Below are positions 25,405-34,264 of a stretch of DNA of 63,537 nucleotides, one piece after another. Where the stretch lies: contig DENJ01000058.1 in the NCBI GenBank assembly GCA_002359635.1, positions 19,264-82,800 of the forward strand, in the 5' to 3' direction. Every line of letters starts with the position of its first letter. The first letter of the stretch is position 1. The translations under genes were made by a program, and so were the position numbers. A model generated the notes under the pieces. It searched no databases. It saw only the letters and a program-made list of their open reading frames with translations, and was not told the origin of the DNA. Origin of the DNA: Burkholderiales bacterium UBA2647 (GTDB taxonomy: Bacteria > Pseudomonadota > Gammaproteobacteria > Burkholderiales > Burkholderiaceae_E).

Positions 25405-27297
25405 ATGGAAAGTCTGCTTATTCAGTTACTCAACGGGCTTGCCAGCGCCTCGACCCTTTTTTTGATGGCCTCGGGCTTATCGCTTATCTTCGGTGTCAGC
25501 CGAATCGTGAATTTCGCCCATGGATCGTTCTATATGCTGGGACTCTACCTGGCCTGCACGTCGGCGGCATGGCTTGGGACTAATTTTCCGTCGCAAGATG
25601 GTCTGGCGTTTTGGGCGGCGGTTTTGTTAAGCGGTCTTTTCGTCGGGGGTCTTGGTTATCTGATAGAGCGCGGCATCTTGCGTCGGATTTATGCAGCGCC
25701 GGAGTTAATGCAATTGCTGGCAAGTTTTGCGCTTGTTTTGATCATTCGCGATGCCGCCCTTGCGATCTTCGGGGCGGAGGATTTGCTCGGGCCAAGAGCG
25801 CCCGGGCTTACCGGTTATATCAGTATCTTCGATCGGCGGTTTCCGGTTTACGATTTGATGCTGATCGCCATCGGACCACTGGTGCTTGCTTTGTTATGGG
25901 CATTAATTCGATATAGTCATTGGGGACTCTGTGTCCGGGCAGCAAGCGAAGACCGCGATATGTGTGCATTACTCGGTGTGAATCAGCCAGCCCTGATGGC
26001 TTCGGTGTTTGCTTTGGGGGCAGCATTGGCAGCGCTTGCGGGCGCGCTGCAAATGCCGCGTGAGCCTGCACATTTGGCCTTGGACTTGCAGGTTGTCGGC
26101 GACGCATTTGTGGTCGTGGTGGTCGGCGGGCTTGGATCAATACCCGGTGCTTTTTTAGCCTCGCTTTGTATCGGTATGACCAAGGCGCTTTGTGCTTGGG
26201 CCGGTACTGTGACCTGGTTCGGGATTGAGTTTGCCTTACCCAAGCTCACGCTTGTGGTGGAATTCCTGATCATGGCTTTGGTGCTGATCATTCGGCCATG
26301 GGGTTTGATGGGCAAGGCCTTGAGCCTTCCCCGTTTAGTGCATCGCCCGGAGACAGCGCCGCGTCCACTGAGTCGCCTGCAGCTTTCGATCTTGTTTGTG
26401 GGCATCGTGCTGACAGGTCTGGCAATCGGCTTCTCGGGTCCGAGGGATTATGGTATCGTTCTAGTTATTGATATCATGTTGATGATCATGCTTGCGGCCT
26501 CCTTGCATTGGATGATGTCGGCAGCCGGATTGCACTCTTTTGGCCATGCGGCTTACTTCGGTGCTGGCGCCTATGCCGCAGCCCTGTTGAGTTTGAAGCT
26601 CAAGTGGGGGTTTCTGGCCAGTGTTTTGCTCGCACCTTGGATTGCCGCAACTTTGGCGATGCTTTTTGCCAGTGCCTGTATCCGGCTGAGCGGTGTTTAC
26701 CTCGCAATGTTGACACTGGCCTTTGCGCAAATCGTTTGGTCGGTGATTTTCCAATGGGACGATTTTGCAGGTGGCAGTAACGGTCTGGTTGGCATCTGGC
26801 CTGAGGGCATATTTGCAGAGCGACGTGTCTTTGCTTATTTTGTTTTGTTTTTACTCATTATATCGTTCTATATAATAAGATGCATGCATCGCAGCTATTG
26901 GGCGCTTGCTTTGCGCGCTGCACGTGATGCGCCGCTCAGGTTTCAAGCACAGGGGCTTGCCAAGGAGCCGCTGCAGTGGTTTGCATTTGTGAGTGCTGCC
27001 TGGCTTGCAGGGCTTGCAGGTGCCTTGTTCGCCTTTTCAAAGGGAAGCATTGCGCCCGATCTTTTATCCATCAGTCGTTCCGTGGATATCTTGGTGATGG
27101 TTTTGCTTGGTGGTTTGCAAAGCGTGTGGGGTCCGCTCTGGGGCGCGTTGAGCTTGACTGTTTTGCAGGACTGGCTCGCCAGAGACTGGGACTATTGGCG
27201 GGGAGTGCTCGGGCTGATGTTGTTAGGGCTTGTCCTGCTTTGGCCAGGGGGTTTAAGCGCCTTTAGGCCTGTTAATCCTTTTGTGGCGCGACGATGA
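25405..27297 (+). CDS. Fused LivH-LivM ABC transporter permease
   Basis: 630 aa from the ATG at 25405; a TTG at 25396 would add three residues. The N-terminal half (about 1-290) is LivH-like, with SLIFGVSRIVNFAHGSFYMLG cut here to the marker VNFAHGSF, and GGLGSIPGAFLASL near 240. The C-terminal half (about 310-630) is LivM-like, with HSFGHAAYFGAGAYAAALL-type sequence near 380 and LGGLQSVWGPLWGA near 570. These two are usually separate proteins that form a heterodimer; here one chain provides the whole membrane channel. ATGA overlap with the following ATPase gene supports an operon. Confidence 0.92.
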   Translation: MESLLIQLLNGLASASTLFLMASGLSLIFGVSRIVNFAHGSFYMLGLYLACTSAAWLGTNFPSQDGLAFWAAVLLSGLFVGGLGYLIERGILRRIYAAPELMQLLASFALVLIIRDAALAIFGAEDLLGPRAPGLTGYISIFDRRFPVYDLMLIAIGPLVLALLWALIRYSHWGLCVRAASEDRDMCALLGVNQPALMASVFALGAALAALAGALQMPREPAHLALDLQVVGDAFVVVVVGGLGSIPGAFLASLCIGMTKALCAWAGTVTWFGIEFALPKLTLVVEFLIMALVLIIRPWGLMGKALSLPRLVHRPETAPRPLSRLQLSILFVGIVLTGLAIGFSGPRDYGIVLVIDIMLMIMLAASLHWMMSAAGLHSFGHAAYFGAGAYAAALLSLKLKWGFLASVLLAPWIAATLAMLFASACIRLSGVYLAMLTLAFAQIVWSVIFQWDDFAGGSNGLVGIWPEGIFAERRVFAYFVLFLLIISFYIIRCMHRSYWALALRAARDAPLRFQAQGLAKEPLQWFAFVSAAWLAGLAGALFAFSKGSIAPDLLSISRSVDILVMVLLGGLQSVWGPLWGALSLTVLQDWLARDWDYWRGVLGLMLLGLVLLWPGGLSAFRPVNPFVARR

Positions 27298-28160
27298 AGG
27301 GTCAAGTCGCAATGGAGGCGATGGCTCAGGGCGTTTCGTCCACGATGCCGATATTGCAGGCCCGGCGGCTTTGTAAAGCTTTCGGCGGCTTGAAAGCGGT
27401 CGATGAACTCAGCTTTTCGCTCGCAAGGGGCGAGTTATTGGCCTTGATTGGACCAAACGGTGCAGGCAAAACCACTTGTTTTCATCTGCTTCATGGGCAT
27501 TTGACGCCTGATCAAGGCAGTATTTTGCTCCGTGGTCAAGACATCACCAAGGCCGATTCAATCAGGCGGGCAAGCCTGGGGATGGCAAGAACCTTTCAGG
27601 TTACTGCCATCTATCCCGCGCTGAGAGTGATTGACCATTTGCTTTTTGCCGAGCGCTGCATGAGTTTTCGCGGGCTGGACTGGCTTGAACCGGTCTCCAT
27701 CAAGAATTCGTCGCTTGCGCTCGATTGGCTCAAGCGCCTGCATCTTGATGCGCTTGCTGAGCGTTTTGCGCATGAGTTGTCCTACGGCGATCTGAAAAGG
27801 CTCGAGCTTGCCATGGTGCTTGCTCAGCGTCCGGCGCTGCTGCTCATGGATGAGCCAACCGCCGGGCTGCCCCCGGCTGAGCGCCAGGACTTGATGCGTT
27901 TGGTCGAGACGCTGACGCGGCAAGAGCAACTGGCCGTTCTCTTAACCGAGCATGCGATGGACGTGGTTTTTGGCTTTGCAGATCGCTTGATGGTGATGCA
28001 CCGGGGCCGATTGATTGCCCAAGGCAGTGCTGAAGTGATTGCAAAAGATCCTGAAGTCAGGCAAGCCTATCTCGGGAGTCTTAACCTCGAGGCAATTCTG
28101 TCCTCACGGCATCAGCATCGCGTCGTCGACGAAAAAAGTGCTACCAGCGCCAGCCACTGA
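27294..28160 (+). CDS. ABC transporter ATP-binding protein (LivG type)
   Basis: 288 aa. Walker A GPNGAGKTT at about residues 58-66, a degenerate signature LSYGDLKRLE near 160, Walker B LLLMDEPTAGL near 183, and the H-loop at TEHAMDVVF. The C-terminal LivG-type tail follows. The N-terminus has about 14 extra residues before the domain, so an internal ATG at 27312 or 27342 is also possible. It energises the importer with the fused permease and the LivF partner 3 bp downstream. Confidence 0.92.
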   Translation: MKGQVAMEAMAQGVSSTMPILQARRLCKAFGGLKAVDELSFSLARGELLALIGPNGAGKTTCFHLLHGHLTPDQGSILLRGQDITKADSIRRASLGMARTFQVTAIYPALRVIDHLLFAERCMSFRGLDWLEPVSIKNSSLALDWLKRLHLDALAERFAHELSYGDLKRLELAMVLAQRPALLLMDEPTAGLPPAERQDLMRLVETLTRQEQLAVLLTEHAMDVVFGFADRLMVMHRGRLIAQGSAEVIAKDPEVRQAYLGSLNLEAILSSRHQHRVVDEKSATSASH

Positions 28161-28163
28161 GTC

Positions 28164-28856
28164 ATGGCCTTGACGAAGAAGCCATTGCTTGAGGTCAGCA
28201 AACTCTGTGCCTTTTACGGTGCGGCGCAAGTCCTCTTCGACATCAGCTTTTTTTTGCGGCAAGGCGAAGTACTTGCCCTGGTTGGCCCCAACGGGGCGGG
28301 TAAATCAAGCACGCTGAGGTCAATTGTCTCCTGGATCGATCGCTGGGAAGGTGAGATTCGCTTCAAGGGCCAGTCCTTGAAATCACTTCCAAGCCATGAG
28401 ATTGCTGCGCTCGGTATTGCGCTTGTGCCGGAAGATCGCCGGATATTCACAAGCCTCACTGTCGCAGAAAATCTTGAACTGGGCAGGCAGGTATTAAAGG
28501 CAGGCAGGCGTGGTCCGATGCCTGCGCAAGCAAGCGGCCGACAGGCCTGGGATCTTGATGCCGTGTTGACCTTGTTTCCGGCCCTTGGGTCAATGCTCAG
28601 GCGGCCTGCAGGACAGATGTCAGGCGGCGAGCAGCAAATGCTCACGATCGCAAGAGCACTGATGGGTCAGCCCTTACTCTTGTTGCTCGATGAACCGTCT
28701 GAGGGCGTGGCACCGAAGATCGTCGAGAGCATGGCGCAAGCGATCCTGGCCATGAAGCAAGCGGGTCAATCCATCCTGCTTTCTGAGCAAAACAGCTATT
28801 TTTGTGACGCGATCGCCGATCGACAGCTCAGGCTGCTGCAAGGTTCTCTGTGCTAG
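28164..28856 (+). CDS. ABC transporter ATP-binding protein (LivF type)
   Basis: 230 aa. Walker A GPNGAGKSS at about residues 40-48, intact signature MSGGEQQMLTIARAL near 152, and Walker B LLLLDEPSEGVAPKIVE near 175. The SEGVAPK run is a LivF hallmark. An extra short loop near residue 115 (AGRRGPMPAQASG) separates the helical subdomain. It is the last gene of the importer. Its TAG stop lies inside a CTAG shared with the stop of the convergent SOUL gene. Confidence 0.92.
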   Translation: MALTKKPLLEVSKLCAFYGAAQVLFDISFFLRQGEVLALVGPNGAGKSSTLRSIVSWIDRWEGEIRFKGQSLKSLPSHEIAALGIALVPEDRRIFTSLTVAENLELGRQVLKAGRRGPMPAQASGRQAWDLDAVLTLFPALGSMLRRPAGQMSGGEQQMLTIARALMGQPLLLLLDEPSEGVAPKIVESMAQAILAMKQAGQSILLSEQNSYFCDAIADRQLRLLQGSLC

Positions 28857-29449
28857 GGCCGTTTGACCGGGATCAGGATTTCATTGCGCCGGTTAAAGGG
28901 CAGCGTGAAAGGATCGTTATACCTTGCGATTTGTGCGCTGCCTGTGCTGATCCAACCTTTGGATTGAATCCATCGCTGAAGTTCTTCGCTGCGCGTGGCG
29001 ATGGCTGACTCGGTGGTAAAGCCGGAAAACCGGATGACTGCGAAAAGCCCCTCGCTCACTTCGCGAAGTCGCACCGCACTGTTATTCGGTTTGGGCAGGG
29101 TCTGCAAGCGATAACTCGAGGGCATCACGAAATGCATGCGCCATTGTTCACCCTGTGTACCAGGGTCTGGTTCGACGGTGACCGGGGCCGTCATGGCGAT
29201 TTTTTCAGAACGATCGGGTTGGGTAATCGATTGATTGTTGCCAAAAATATAATCAGCAATCAGCCGAAAGCCGCGGCGTGAGGCCTCATCGAAGCTGCCT
29301 TGCACCTGGACCTCAGCAACGGTAAAGGGCGCATAAGACCGCAGTTCCATGCGATCTTCTTGCAACAAGCTTTTGTACGACGGCTCTTCAATCGCCATGG
29401 CCAGGCCTGAACCAAGCGCAAAGAAAAGGGCGATAAGCCATTTAGCCAT
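28853..29449 (-). CDS. SOUL haem-binding family protein
   Basis: 198 aa from the ATG at 29449; the open frame continues upstream inside the amidohydrolase gene but that part is unlikely to be translated. A short hydrophobic N-terminus ending AMA looks like a signal peptide. The SOUL/HBP pattern is clear: EEPSYKSLLQEDRMELRSY-type start, SFDEASRRGFRLIADYIFG near 60, IAMTAPVTVEP near 90, and a C-terminal RYNDPFTLPFNRRNEI stretch. Family members bind haem or related tetrapyrroles weakly; the role in bacteria is unclear. It overlaps the upstream amidohydrolase gene by 8 bp. Confidence 0.85.
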   Translation of the reverse strand: MAKWLIALFFALGSGLAMAIEEPSYKSLLQEDRMELRSYAPFTVAEVQVQGSFDEASRRGFRLIADYIFGNNQSITQPDRSEKIAMTAPVTVEPDPGTQGEQWRMHFVMPSSYRLQTLPKPNNSAVRLREVSEGLFAVIRFSGFTTESAIATRSEELQRWIQSKGWISTGSAQIARYNDPFTLPFNRRNEILIPVKRP

Positions 29450-30758
29450 GCGCCAGCAGTTTTTGTGCCAGAGCGGTCCACATGCGAATCGATGCAGGCA
29501 GTAAATCGTCATTGAAATCATATCCTGGATGATGAACCATGCATGTGCCTGGCGCGTCACCATTACCCATGAGGAAATAGCAACCCGGCCTGACTTCGAG
29601 CATGCTGGCGAAATCCTCGCTACCAGCAATGGGCGGAGTTTGCCCGTCAACCATTGCGTCGCCAAAACATTCCCTGGCAACTTGCTCGACCAATGCGCTG
29701 CTTGCAGGATGATTGACCAAGACTGGATAGCCTCTGCGGTAGTTCACCGTCGCAGCACATCCAAAGCTTTCGCACTGAAGCTTGATGAGTTCATGCATGC
29801 GTTGCTCAAGTAAATCCCGGGTCTTCGGATCGAGCGATCGCACACTGAGTTCGAGTCTGGCCTCTTGCGGAATCACGTTATGGGTACCTTTGTCCCCGGC
29901 AATAAGCTTTCCGATAGAAATCACCGCACTTGCGAAGGGATCGATATTGCGCGACACAATGCTTTGCAAGGCCATGACGACCGAGGCCGCAGCCACCGTG
30001 GGATCAATCGTGCTGTGAGGAAAGGCGGCATGTCCCCCTTTCCCGCTGATGAGTACATCGACACGGTCGCTTGAGGCCATCATTGGACCGGGGCGCAATT
30101 GCACCCGTCCGAGCGCTACCGTCGGGGCATTGTGCATGCCAAAGATCTGATCGCAGGGAAAGCGATCAAACAGGCCGTCCCTGACCATGGCCATCGCACC
30201 GCCCCCGTCCTGACCATTTTCTTCGGCAGGCTGGAAAATTAGATTCAGACGACCAGACCAGTGTTCGCATGCGCCGCCTGCTTTGCGTTGGGCGATCAAG
30301 CGGGCTGCACCGAGCAGACTTGCGGTGTGGCCATCGTGACCGCAAGCATGCATGATGCCGGGGCGTCGACTTGCATAAGTCCTTCCCGTTTGTTCTTGAA
30401 TCGGTAGAGCATCCATGTCAGCGCGAAAGCCAAAGCCGCGTGTCTTGTGAGCAGCGTCTTGACTCATAGATCCAAAGGTCATAACACCGACAACACCCGT
30501 CCTACCAATCCCTTGGTACACGTCGTAGCCCCACATGCGAAGCATACTCGCGACCATGGAGGCGGTCCGGTGCTCTTCAAAGGCAAGTTCGGGTTGCTGA
30601 TGAATACTTTGGCGAAGCAAACGCGCAAGGTAAGCGCTCGTTACAAGTTCTTGATCATCAGCGTCGGCCTGGGCTCGGATGGTGTCAAGCGCTTTTCCGT
30701 TGTGAATCGATTCGATGAACGCCAAAGTCTCTGCGTCAAGCGTGGTGTCAGTAGCCAA
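29442..30758 (-). CDS. M20-family amidohydrolase (hippurate hydrolase/aminoacylase type, M20D)
   Basis: 438 aa metallohydrolase. Metal-binding motifs: FRADMDALPIQE near residue 135, MHACGHDGHTAS near 160, and FQPAEENGQDGG near 200; a dimerisation domain lies in the middle (about 240-350). M20D enzymes cleave N-acyl amino acids such as hippurate, or act on indole-3-acetyl amino acids. It is the first gene of a two-gene unit with the SOUL protein. No signal peptide is seen, so it is likely cytoplasmic. Natural substrate unknown. Confidence 0.92.
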   Translation of the reverse strand: MATDTTLDAETLAFIESIHNGKALDTIRAQADADDQELVTSAYLARLLRQSIHQQPELAFEEHRTASMVASMLRMWGYDVYQGIGRTGVVGVMTFGSMSQDAAHKTRGFGFRADMDALPIQEQTGRTYASRRPGIMHACGHDGHTASLLGAARLIAQRKAGGACEHWSGRLNLIFQPAEENGQDGGGAMAMVRDGLFDRFPCDQIFGMHNAPTVALGRVQLRPGPMMASSDRVDVLISGKGGHAAFPHSTIDPTVAAASVVMALQSIVSRNIDPFASAVISIGKLIAGDKGTHNVIPQEARLELSVRSLDPKTRDLLEQRMHELIKLQCESFGCAATVNYRRGYPVLVNHPASSALVEQVARECFGDAMVDGQTPPIAGSEDFASMLEVRPGCYFLMGNGDAPGTCMVHHPGYDFNDDLLPASIRMWTALAQKLLAHG

Positions 30759-30851
30759 GTGTGCTCCAGGAACTTTTTGGTTGATGAACCACCATTGTGT
30801 CAGCTAAGACGGATTCCGAAAACCCACTGATAACAATCATGAGGATGCTTT

Positions 30852-31658
30852 ATGCGAACAAGAACACCATTAGGCCCTGCGCTCCTGTTAGGGATGTCTT
30901 GCGCTCTGGTGCTGACCACCAGCTTTGCCCAGACCATGCCAAGTTCACCGCAAGCCCCTGTTGCACCTGCTGCGCCGGGCATACCTTATTTGTCAGACAT
31001 GCGATCAATGCATGATGTGCATGGCCAACAGCACCGCAGGCGGATGATGCATCAACACAGGGTAGACCCGGTAAGCGCCCTGACAATGCGGCTTGATCGG
31101 CTGGGAAATGATCTTCATCTTAAAGCGGAACAACAGGCAGCTTGGGAAGCTTTGCGCAATCACCTCATCTCACGGGCACAACAGGCTGCTGAACAGATGA
31201 AAGCAAAGCGCGCTGCCATGATGCAAAGCGTGCCTGGTCATGCTGCTGCGCGCAGCGCTCCAGAGTCGCCTGGCCTCATCCAGCAAAACCTCAACCCTGA
31301 TGAGGCGCTTGTGCAAAGGGCACAACGATTGCGGGATCAGGCAAACCAACTCGATCAAACAGCCCTGCTGGTGAAGGCGCTCCACGAAAAACTCTCGCCC
31401 GAACAACGCACCATCATGAGATTGCACCGCGAACGGCAGCCCGCCCGGATAAGAGCCTGGCAAGCCATGAAGCATGGTGCGCCGGCGATGCCCGGGTTTG
31501 GTCCGGCCGATGCCATGAGGCGGGGTGCAATAAGCGATGACGATTCCCAGGCTATCGGCGGGTTAGAGCAAACCCAAGCGATGATGGCCATGCTCGAAGC
31601 CTTTCAAGGTTTTGATCAAGCGGATGCCCTTGATGAGGCATTGTCATTGATTCGATAG
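30852..31658 (+). CDS. Spy/CpxP-like periplasmic protein (LTXXQ motif)
   Basis: 268 aa. An N-terminal signal peptide (hydrophobic residues about 8-24, cleavage after SFAQ) is followed by a long helical protein rich in Gln, Met and His. LTMRLDRLGNDLHLKAEQQ at about residues 76-94 and LSPEQRTIMRLHRER near 185 match the repeated helical LTXXQ pattern of Spy/CpxP chaperones. His/Met clusters (RRRMMHQH) could bind metal ions such as copper, which is inference. The gene has GAGG upstream and stands alone between oppositely oriented neighbours. Confidence 0.82.
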   Translation: MRTRTPLGPALLLGMSCALVLTTSFAQTMPSSPQAPVAPAAPGIPYLSDMRSMHDVHGQQHRRRMMHQHRVDPVSALTMRLDRLGNDLHLKAEQQAAWEALRNHLISRAQQAAEQMKAKRAAMMQSVPGHAAARSAPESPGLIQQNLNPDEALVQRAQRLRDQANQLDQTALLVKALHEKLSPEQRTIMRLHRERQPARIRAWQAMKHGAPAMPGFGPADAMRRGAISDDDSQAIGGLEQTQAMMAMLEAFQGFDQADALDEALSLIR

Positions 31659-31670
31659 CAGCAGGCCTGG

Positions 31671-32399
31671 TCATGAAGTGATGGCCAGGATCAGCATGCT
31701 CAATCCGGAAAAAAGCATCACCGCCTCCATCAGGCGCATGAATGTTTGTTCCGAAAGGGCAAGCACGATGCGTTTGGATAAGGTTGACCCAGCAAAGACA
31801 AAGCCACCAATCAACAAACCCTGGCTTACTGCCTGAAGATCGATCACATCGAGTTGATGAAAACGCAGGCCCTTGGCAGCGAACATCAGCAGCGAGGCTG
31901 CCGCTTCGGTGCCCAGAAACGCACCCTTGCTTAGCCCAAGCGCTAAAAAGAAGGGTGTATTGAGGGGCCCTGTGGTGGCGACGATCCCGCTCAGATAGCC
32001 GATCACCGCGCCGACCCACAACATCTGTGGCGGTTTTAGGCGAATTGCCTGTCGCCCCAGCCAGCGACGCATGGGGATCATCATCATGAGAAAAAGCCCC
32101 AAACAGATTTCGACAAAGCGGGGTGTCAGTTGGACCAAGGTGTTTGCACCCAGCACCACGGCCGGGACTGCGCTGAGACTGAAATAAAGCATGGCTTTGA
32201 AATCAACGAGTCGCCACCACAGCAAGACCCGGCTGCCGTTGGCAACGATGGCGATCAGCGCAACAATCGGTATGGTTTTGATCGGACCGTAAAGATGCAC
32301 CAGCAAGGGCATCAACATAATGCTCGTTCCAAAACCAATGACACCGCCCAATAAACCTGCGGCGATCGCGGTAGGATAGATCAACCATTCAGCAATCAT
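31671..32399 (-). CDS. TauE/SafE (sulfite exporter TauE) family membrane protein
   Basis: 242 aa with about seven to eight hydrophobic segments. The first begins IYPTAIAAGLLGGVIGFGTS, and the second half repeats the pattern with IGYLSGIVATTGPLNTPFF, the internal duplication usual for this family. Members transport anions such as sulfite, sulfoacetate or other organic anions across the inner membrane. It is divergent from the halohydrin-dehalogenase-like SDR, with 26 bp between the two starts. The transported compound is unknown. Confidence 0.9.
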   Translation of the reverse strand: MIAEWLIYPTAIAAGLLGGVIGFGTSIMLMPLLVHLYGPIKTIPIVALIAIVANGSRVLLWWRLVDFKAMLYFSLSAVPAVVLGANTLVQLTPRFVEICLGLFLMMMIPMRRWLGRQAIRLKPPQMLWVGAVIGYLSGIVATTGPLNTPFFLALGLSKGAFLGTEAAASLLMFAAKGLRFHQLDVIDLQAVSQGLLIGGFVFAGSTLSKRIVLALSEQTFMRLMEAVMLFSGLSMLILAITS

Positions 32400-32425
32400 C
32401 GGATCAATAAAAGGAGCGATCGGCC

Positions 32426-33118
32426 ATGGTTCGTATTGGCGACAGCTTAAAGGATCAAAGGGTTTTCATCACCCAAGCAAAGGATTTCATGGGTCCGGTG
32501 CTTTGCAGATGTTTTCAGGACCATGGCGCCCGAGTGATCGCCGACGAGAGCGATCCGAGCGATGTCAGTACGTTTGCAACAAGTATTCGCGCGGCGGTCG
32601 AGCATGAACCCATCGATGTGGTGATTGCGAATTTAGCCGTTCCTTCGCCGATCACCCGTGCTCATCAGGTTGACGACGCGGAATGGCGTTCAGTTTTCGG
32701 TGCGCTTGTCGATCCGCTGCCGCGGATCGCACGAGGATTCTTGCCTGGGATGATCGAACGCAAGCGCGGCAAATTACTGGTCATGGGCAGTGCGACCGCT
32801 TTGCGGGGGCAGCGCAATGTTTCAAGCTATGCCGCAGCGCGTGGGGCGCAGCTTTCTTGGGTTCGCGCCGTTGGGGTTGAGATGGCCTTGCACCAGATTC
32901 ATGTGAATCTGATCGCGCAAAACTTTGTTGAAAACCCAACTTACTATCCCCCCGAGGTTCAGGCTTTGCCCGCATTTCAAGAACGTTTAAAGCGCGAGGT
33001 GCCCTTGGGAAGGCTTGCAAGCCCTGAAGAGGACGCCTTGTTTGCGGTGTTTCTTGCTTCGCGCGAGGTCAATTTCTTCGCAGGCCAGGCATTTCCCTTT
33101 GCCGGTGGTTGGATTTAG
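32426..33118 (+). CDS. Halohydrin-dehalogenase-like SDR-fold protein
   Basis: 230 aa, the length of HheA/HheC-type enzymes and shorter than most SDR dehydrogenases. The dinucleotide-binding glycine motif is absent; instead Thr16-x4-Phe21-x-Gly23 occupies that place. The catalytic set is Ser122-x12-Tyr135-x3-Arg139, with arginine where SDR dehydrogenases have lysine. Both patterns are those used to define halohydrin dehalogenases, which expel halide from vicinal haloalcohols to form epoxides without a cofactor. The C-terminal half (YYPPEV, then GQAFPFAGGW) also resembles HheC. AGGAG is 9 bp upstream. A Bug-type binding protein follows 63 bp later on the same strand. Activity is inferred from motifs only. 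Confidence 0.8.
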   Translation: MVRIGDSLKDQRVFITQAKDFMGPVLCRCFQDHGARVIADESDPSDVSTFATSIRAAVEHEPIDVVIANLAVPSPITRAHQVDDAEWRSVFGALVDPLPRIARGFLPGMIERKRGKLLVMGSATALRGQRNVSSYAAARGAQLSWVRAVGVEMALHQIHVNLIAQNFVENPTYYPPEVQALPAFQERLKREVPLGRLASPEEDALFAVFLASREVNFFAGQAFPFAGGWI

Positions 33119-33181
33119 CGATCGGGCTATGATCGCTGGTAAGACCTACAGATCTGTGACATGTCACGAGGAGACTTCGTT

Positions 33182-34231
33182 ATGGCCATGCGATATAACA
33201 ACAAGCATCGATCAGGAAAAAGCCAAGTACTGACAAGAGCCACGTTGAAGGCTTTCGGTACCAGTCTGCTCGCCCTAAGCCTCGGGTTTGGCGCCATGAG
33301 CACGCAGGTTCTCGCACAGTCAGCGGCTGGCTGGCCCGGCGGGAAACCGATTCGATTGATTTCTCCTTTTCCGCCAGGCGGTACGACGGACCAGCTCGCA
33401 AGACTTGTGGCTCAGCCTTTATCGCAGGCGCTCGGTACCCAAGTGCTCGTTGAGAATCGCCCGGGTGGCAATGGATCCATCGGGACACTGGCAGCGGCCA
33501 AGGCCCCGGCCGATGGCCACACCTTTGTCTTTGTTTTTGATACGCATGGGACCAATCCTAGTCTGATTCCCAATATGCCCTTTGATACGCGTAACGATCT
33601 CTCACCGGTTATGCTGATTGCCACCGGCGCGATGGTAATCGTCGCGCATAAATCGCAACCCCAGCGCAGCTTTGCCGACTTGGTCAAATCGGCAAAGTCC
33701 TCACCTGGTGGTGTAAATTATGGAACGATTGGTTCGGGTAGTCTTGCTCAGCTTGCGATGACCAGCCTTTCCTCGCAAATGAAGTTCCCCATGCAACATG
33801 TGCCCTACAAGGGCGGCGGCCCACTCGCTCAGGATGCGATCGCAGGACATATTCCGACCGCGATGGCAACCACCGCGCTTTTCTCAAGCCATATCAAGGC
33901 TGGAACACTTTTTCCGCTCGCTGTAACCTCGGCAAAACGCGATCCTGTCTTGCCGGATGTGCCAACGGTCGCTGAACAAGGCCTCCCGGGCTTTGAAGCT
34001 TTGGCCTGGTGGGGCGTGTTCGCACCGGCAAAAACACCGCCCGAAATCGTTGCTCGCGTGAATAACGAGCTCGCAAAAATTTTCTCAGAGCCTGCTGTGA
34101 GGGAACGCCTCACGAATCAGGGTATGAACCTCAGCCTGTCCTCGCCTGAGCTACTGGGTAAATTTCTTGATGAACAAATCAGCCGCTGGGCCAAGGTCAT
34201 CAAGGAACACGGTATCACTGCCGGCAGCTAG
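33182..34231 (+). CDS. Bug-family tripartite tricarboxylate transporter (TTT) substrate-binding protein
   Basis: 349 aa from the ATG at 33182, which has AGGAG 8 bp upstream; an earlier in-frame ATG at 33161 is less well placed. A signal peptide ends near QVLAQS. The receptor begins PIRLISPFPPGGTTDQLAR and continues with VENRPGGNGSIG near 95, both hallmarks of Bug proteins, which bind carboxylates or amides. No TctA/TctB membrane genes are in the window, which is usual for the many orphan Bug genes of Burkholderiales. It may be co-transcribed with the dehalogenase-like gene. Confidence 0.92.
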   Translation: MAMRYNNKHRSGKSQVLTRATLKAFGTSLLALSLGFGAMSTQVLAQSAAGWPGGKPIRLISPFPPGGTTDQLARLVAQPLSQALGTQVLVENRPGGNGSIGTLAAAKAPADGHTFVFVFDTHGTNPSLIPNMPFDTRNDLSPVMLIATGAMVIVAHKSQPQRSFADLVKSAKSSPGGVNYGTIGSGSLAQLAMTSLSSQMKFPMQHVPYKGGGPLAQDAIAGHIPTAMATTALFSSHIKAGTLFPLAVTSAKRDPVLPDVPTVAEQGLPGFEALAWWGVFAPAKTPPEIVARVNNELAKIFSEPAVRERLTNQGMNLSLSSPELLGKFLDEQISRWAKVIKEHGITAGS

Positions 34232-34234
34232 CTT

Positions 34235-34264
34235 TTGATCAATCCAATACCTTCTGTTGATCAA
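34235..34264. terminator. Possible bidirectional terminator or operator between convergent genes
   Basis: Two copies of the palindrome TTGATCAA (34235-34242 and 34257-34264) are separated by 14 bp between the stop of the Bug gene and the stop of the convergent GST gene. They can pair as an 8-bp AT-rich stem. No long T-run follows, so termination is only a possibility. Confidence 0.3.
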
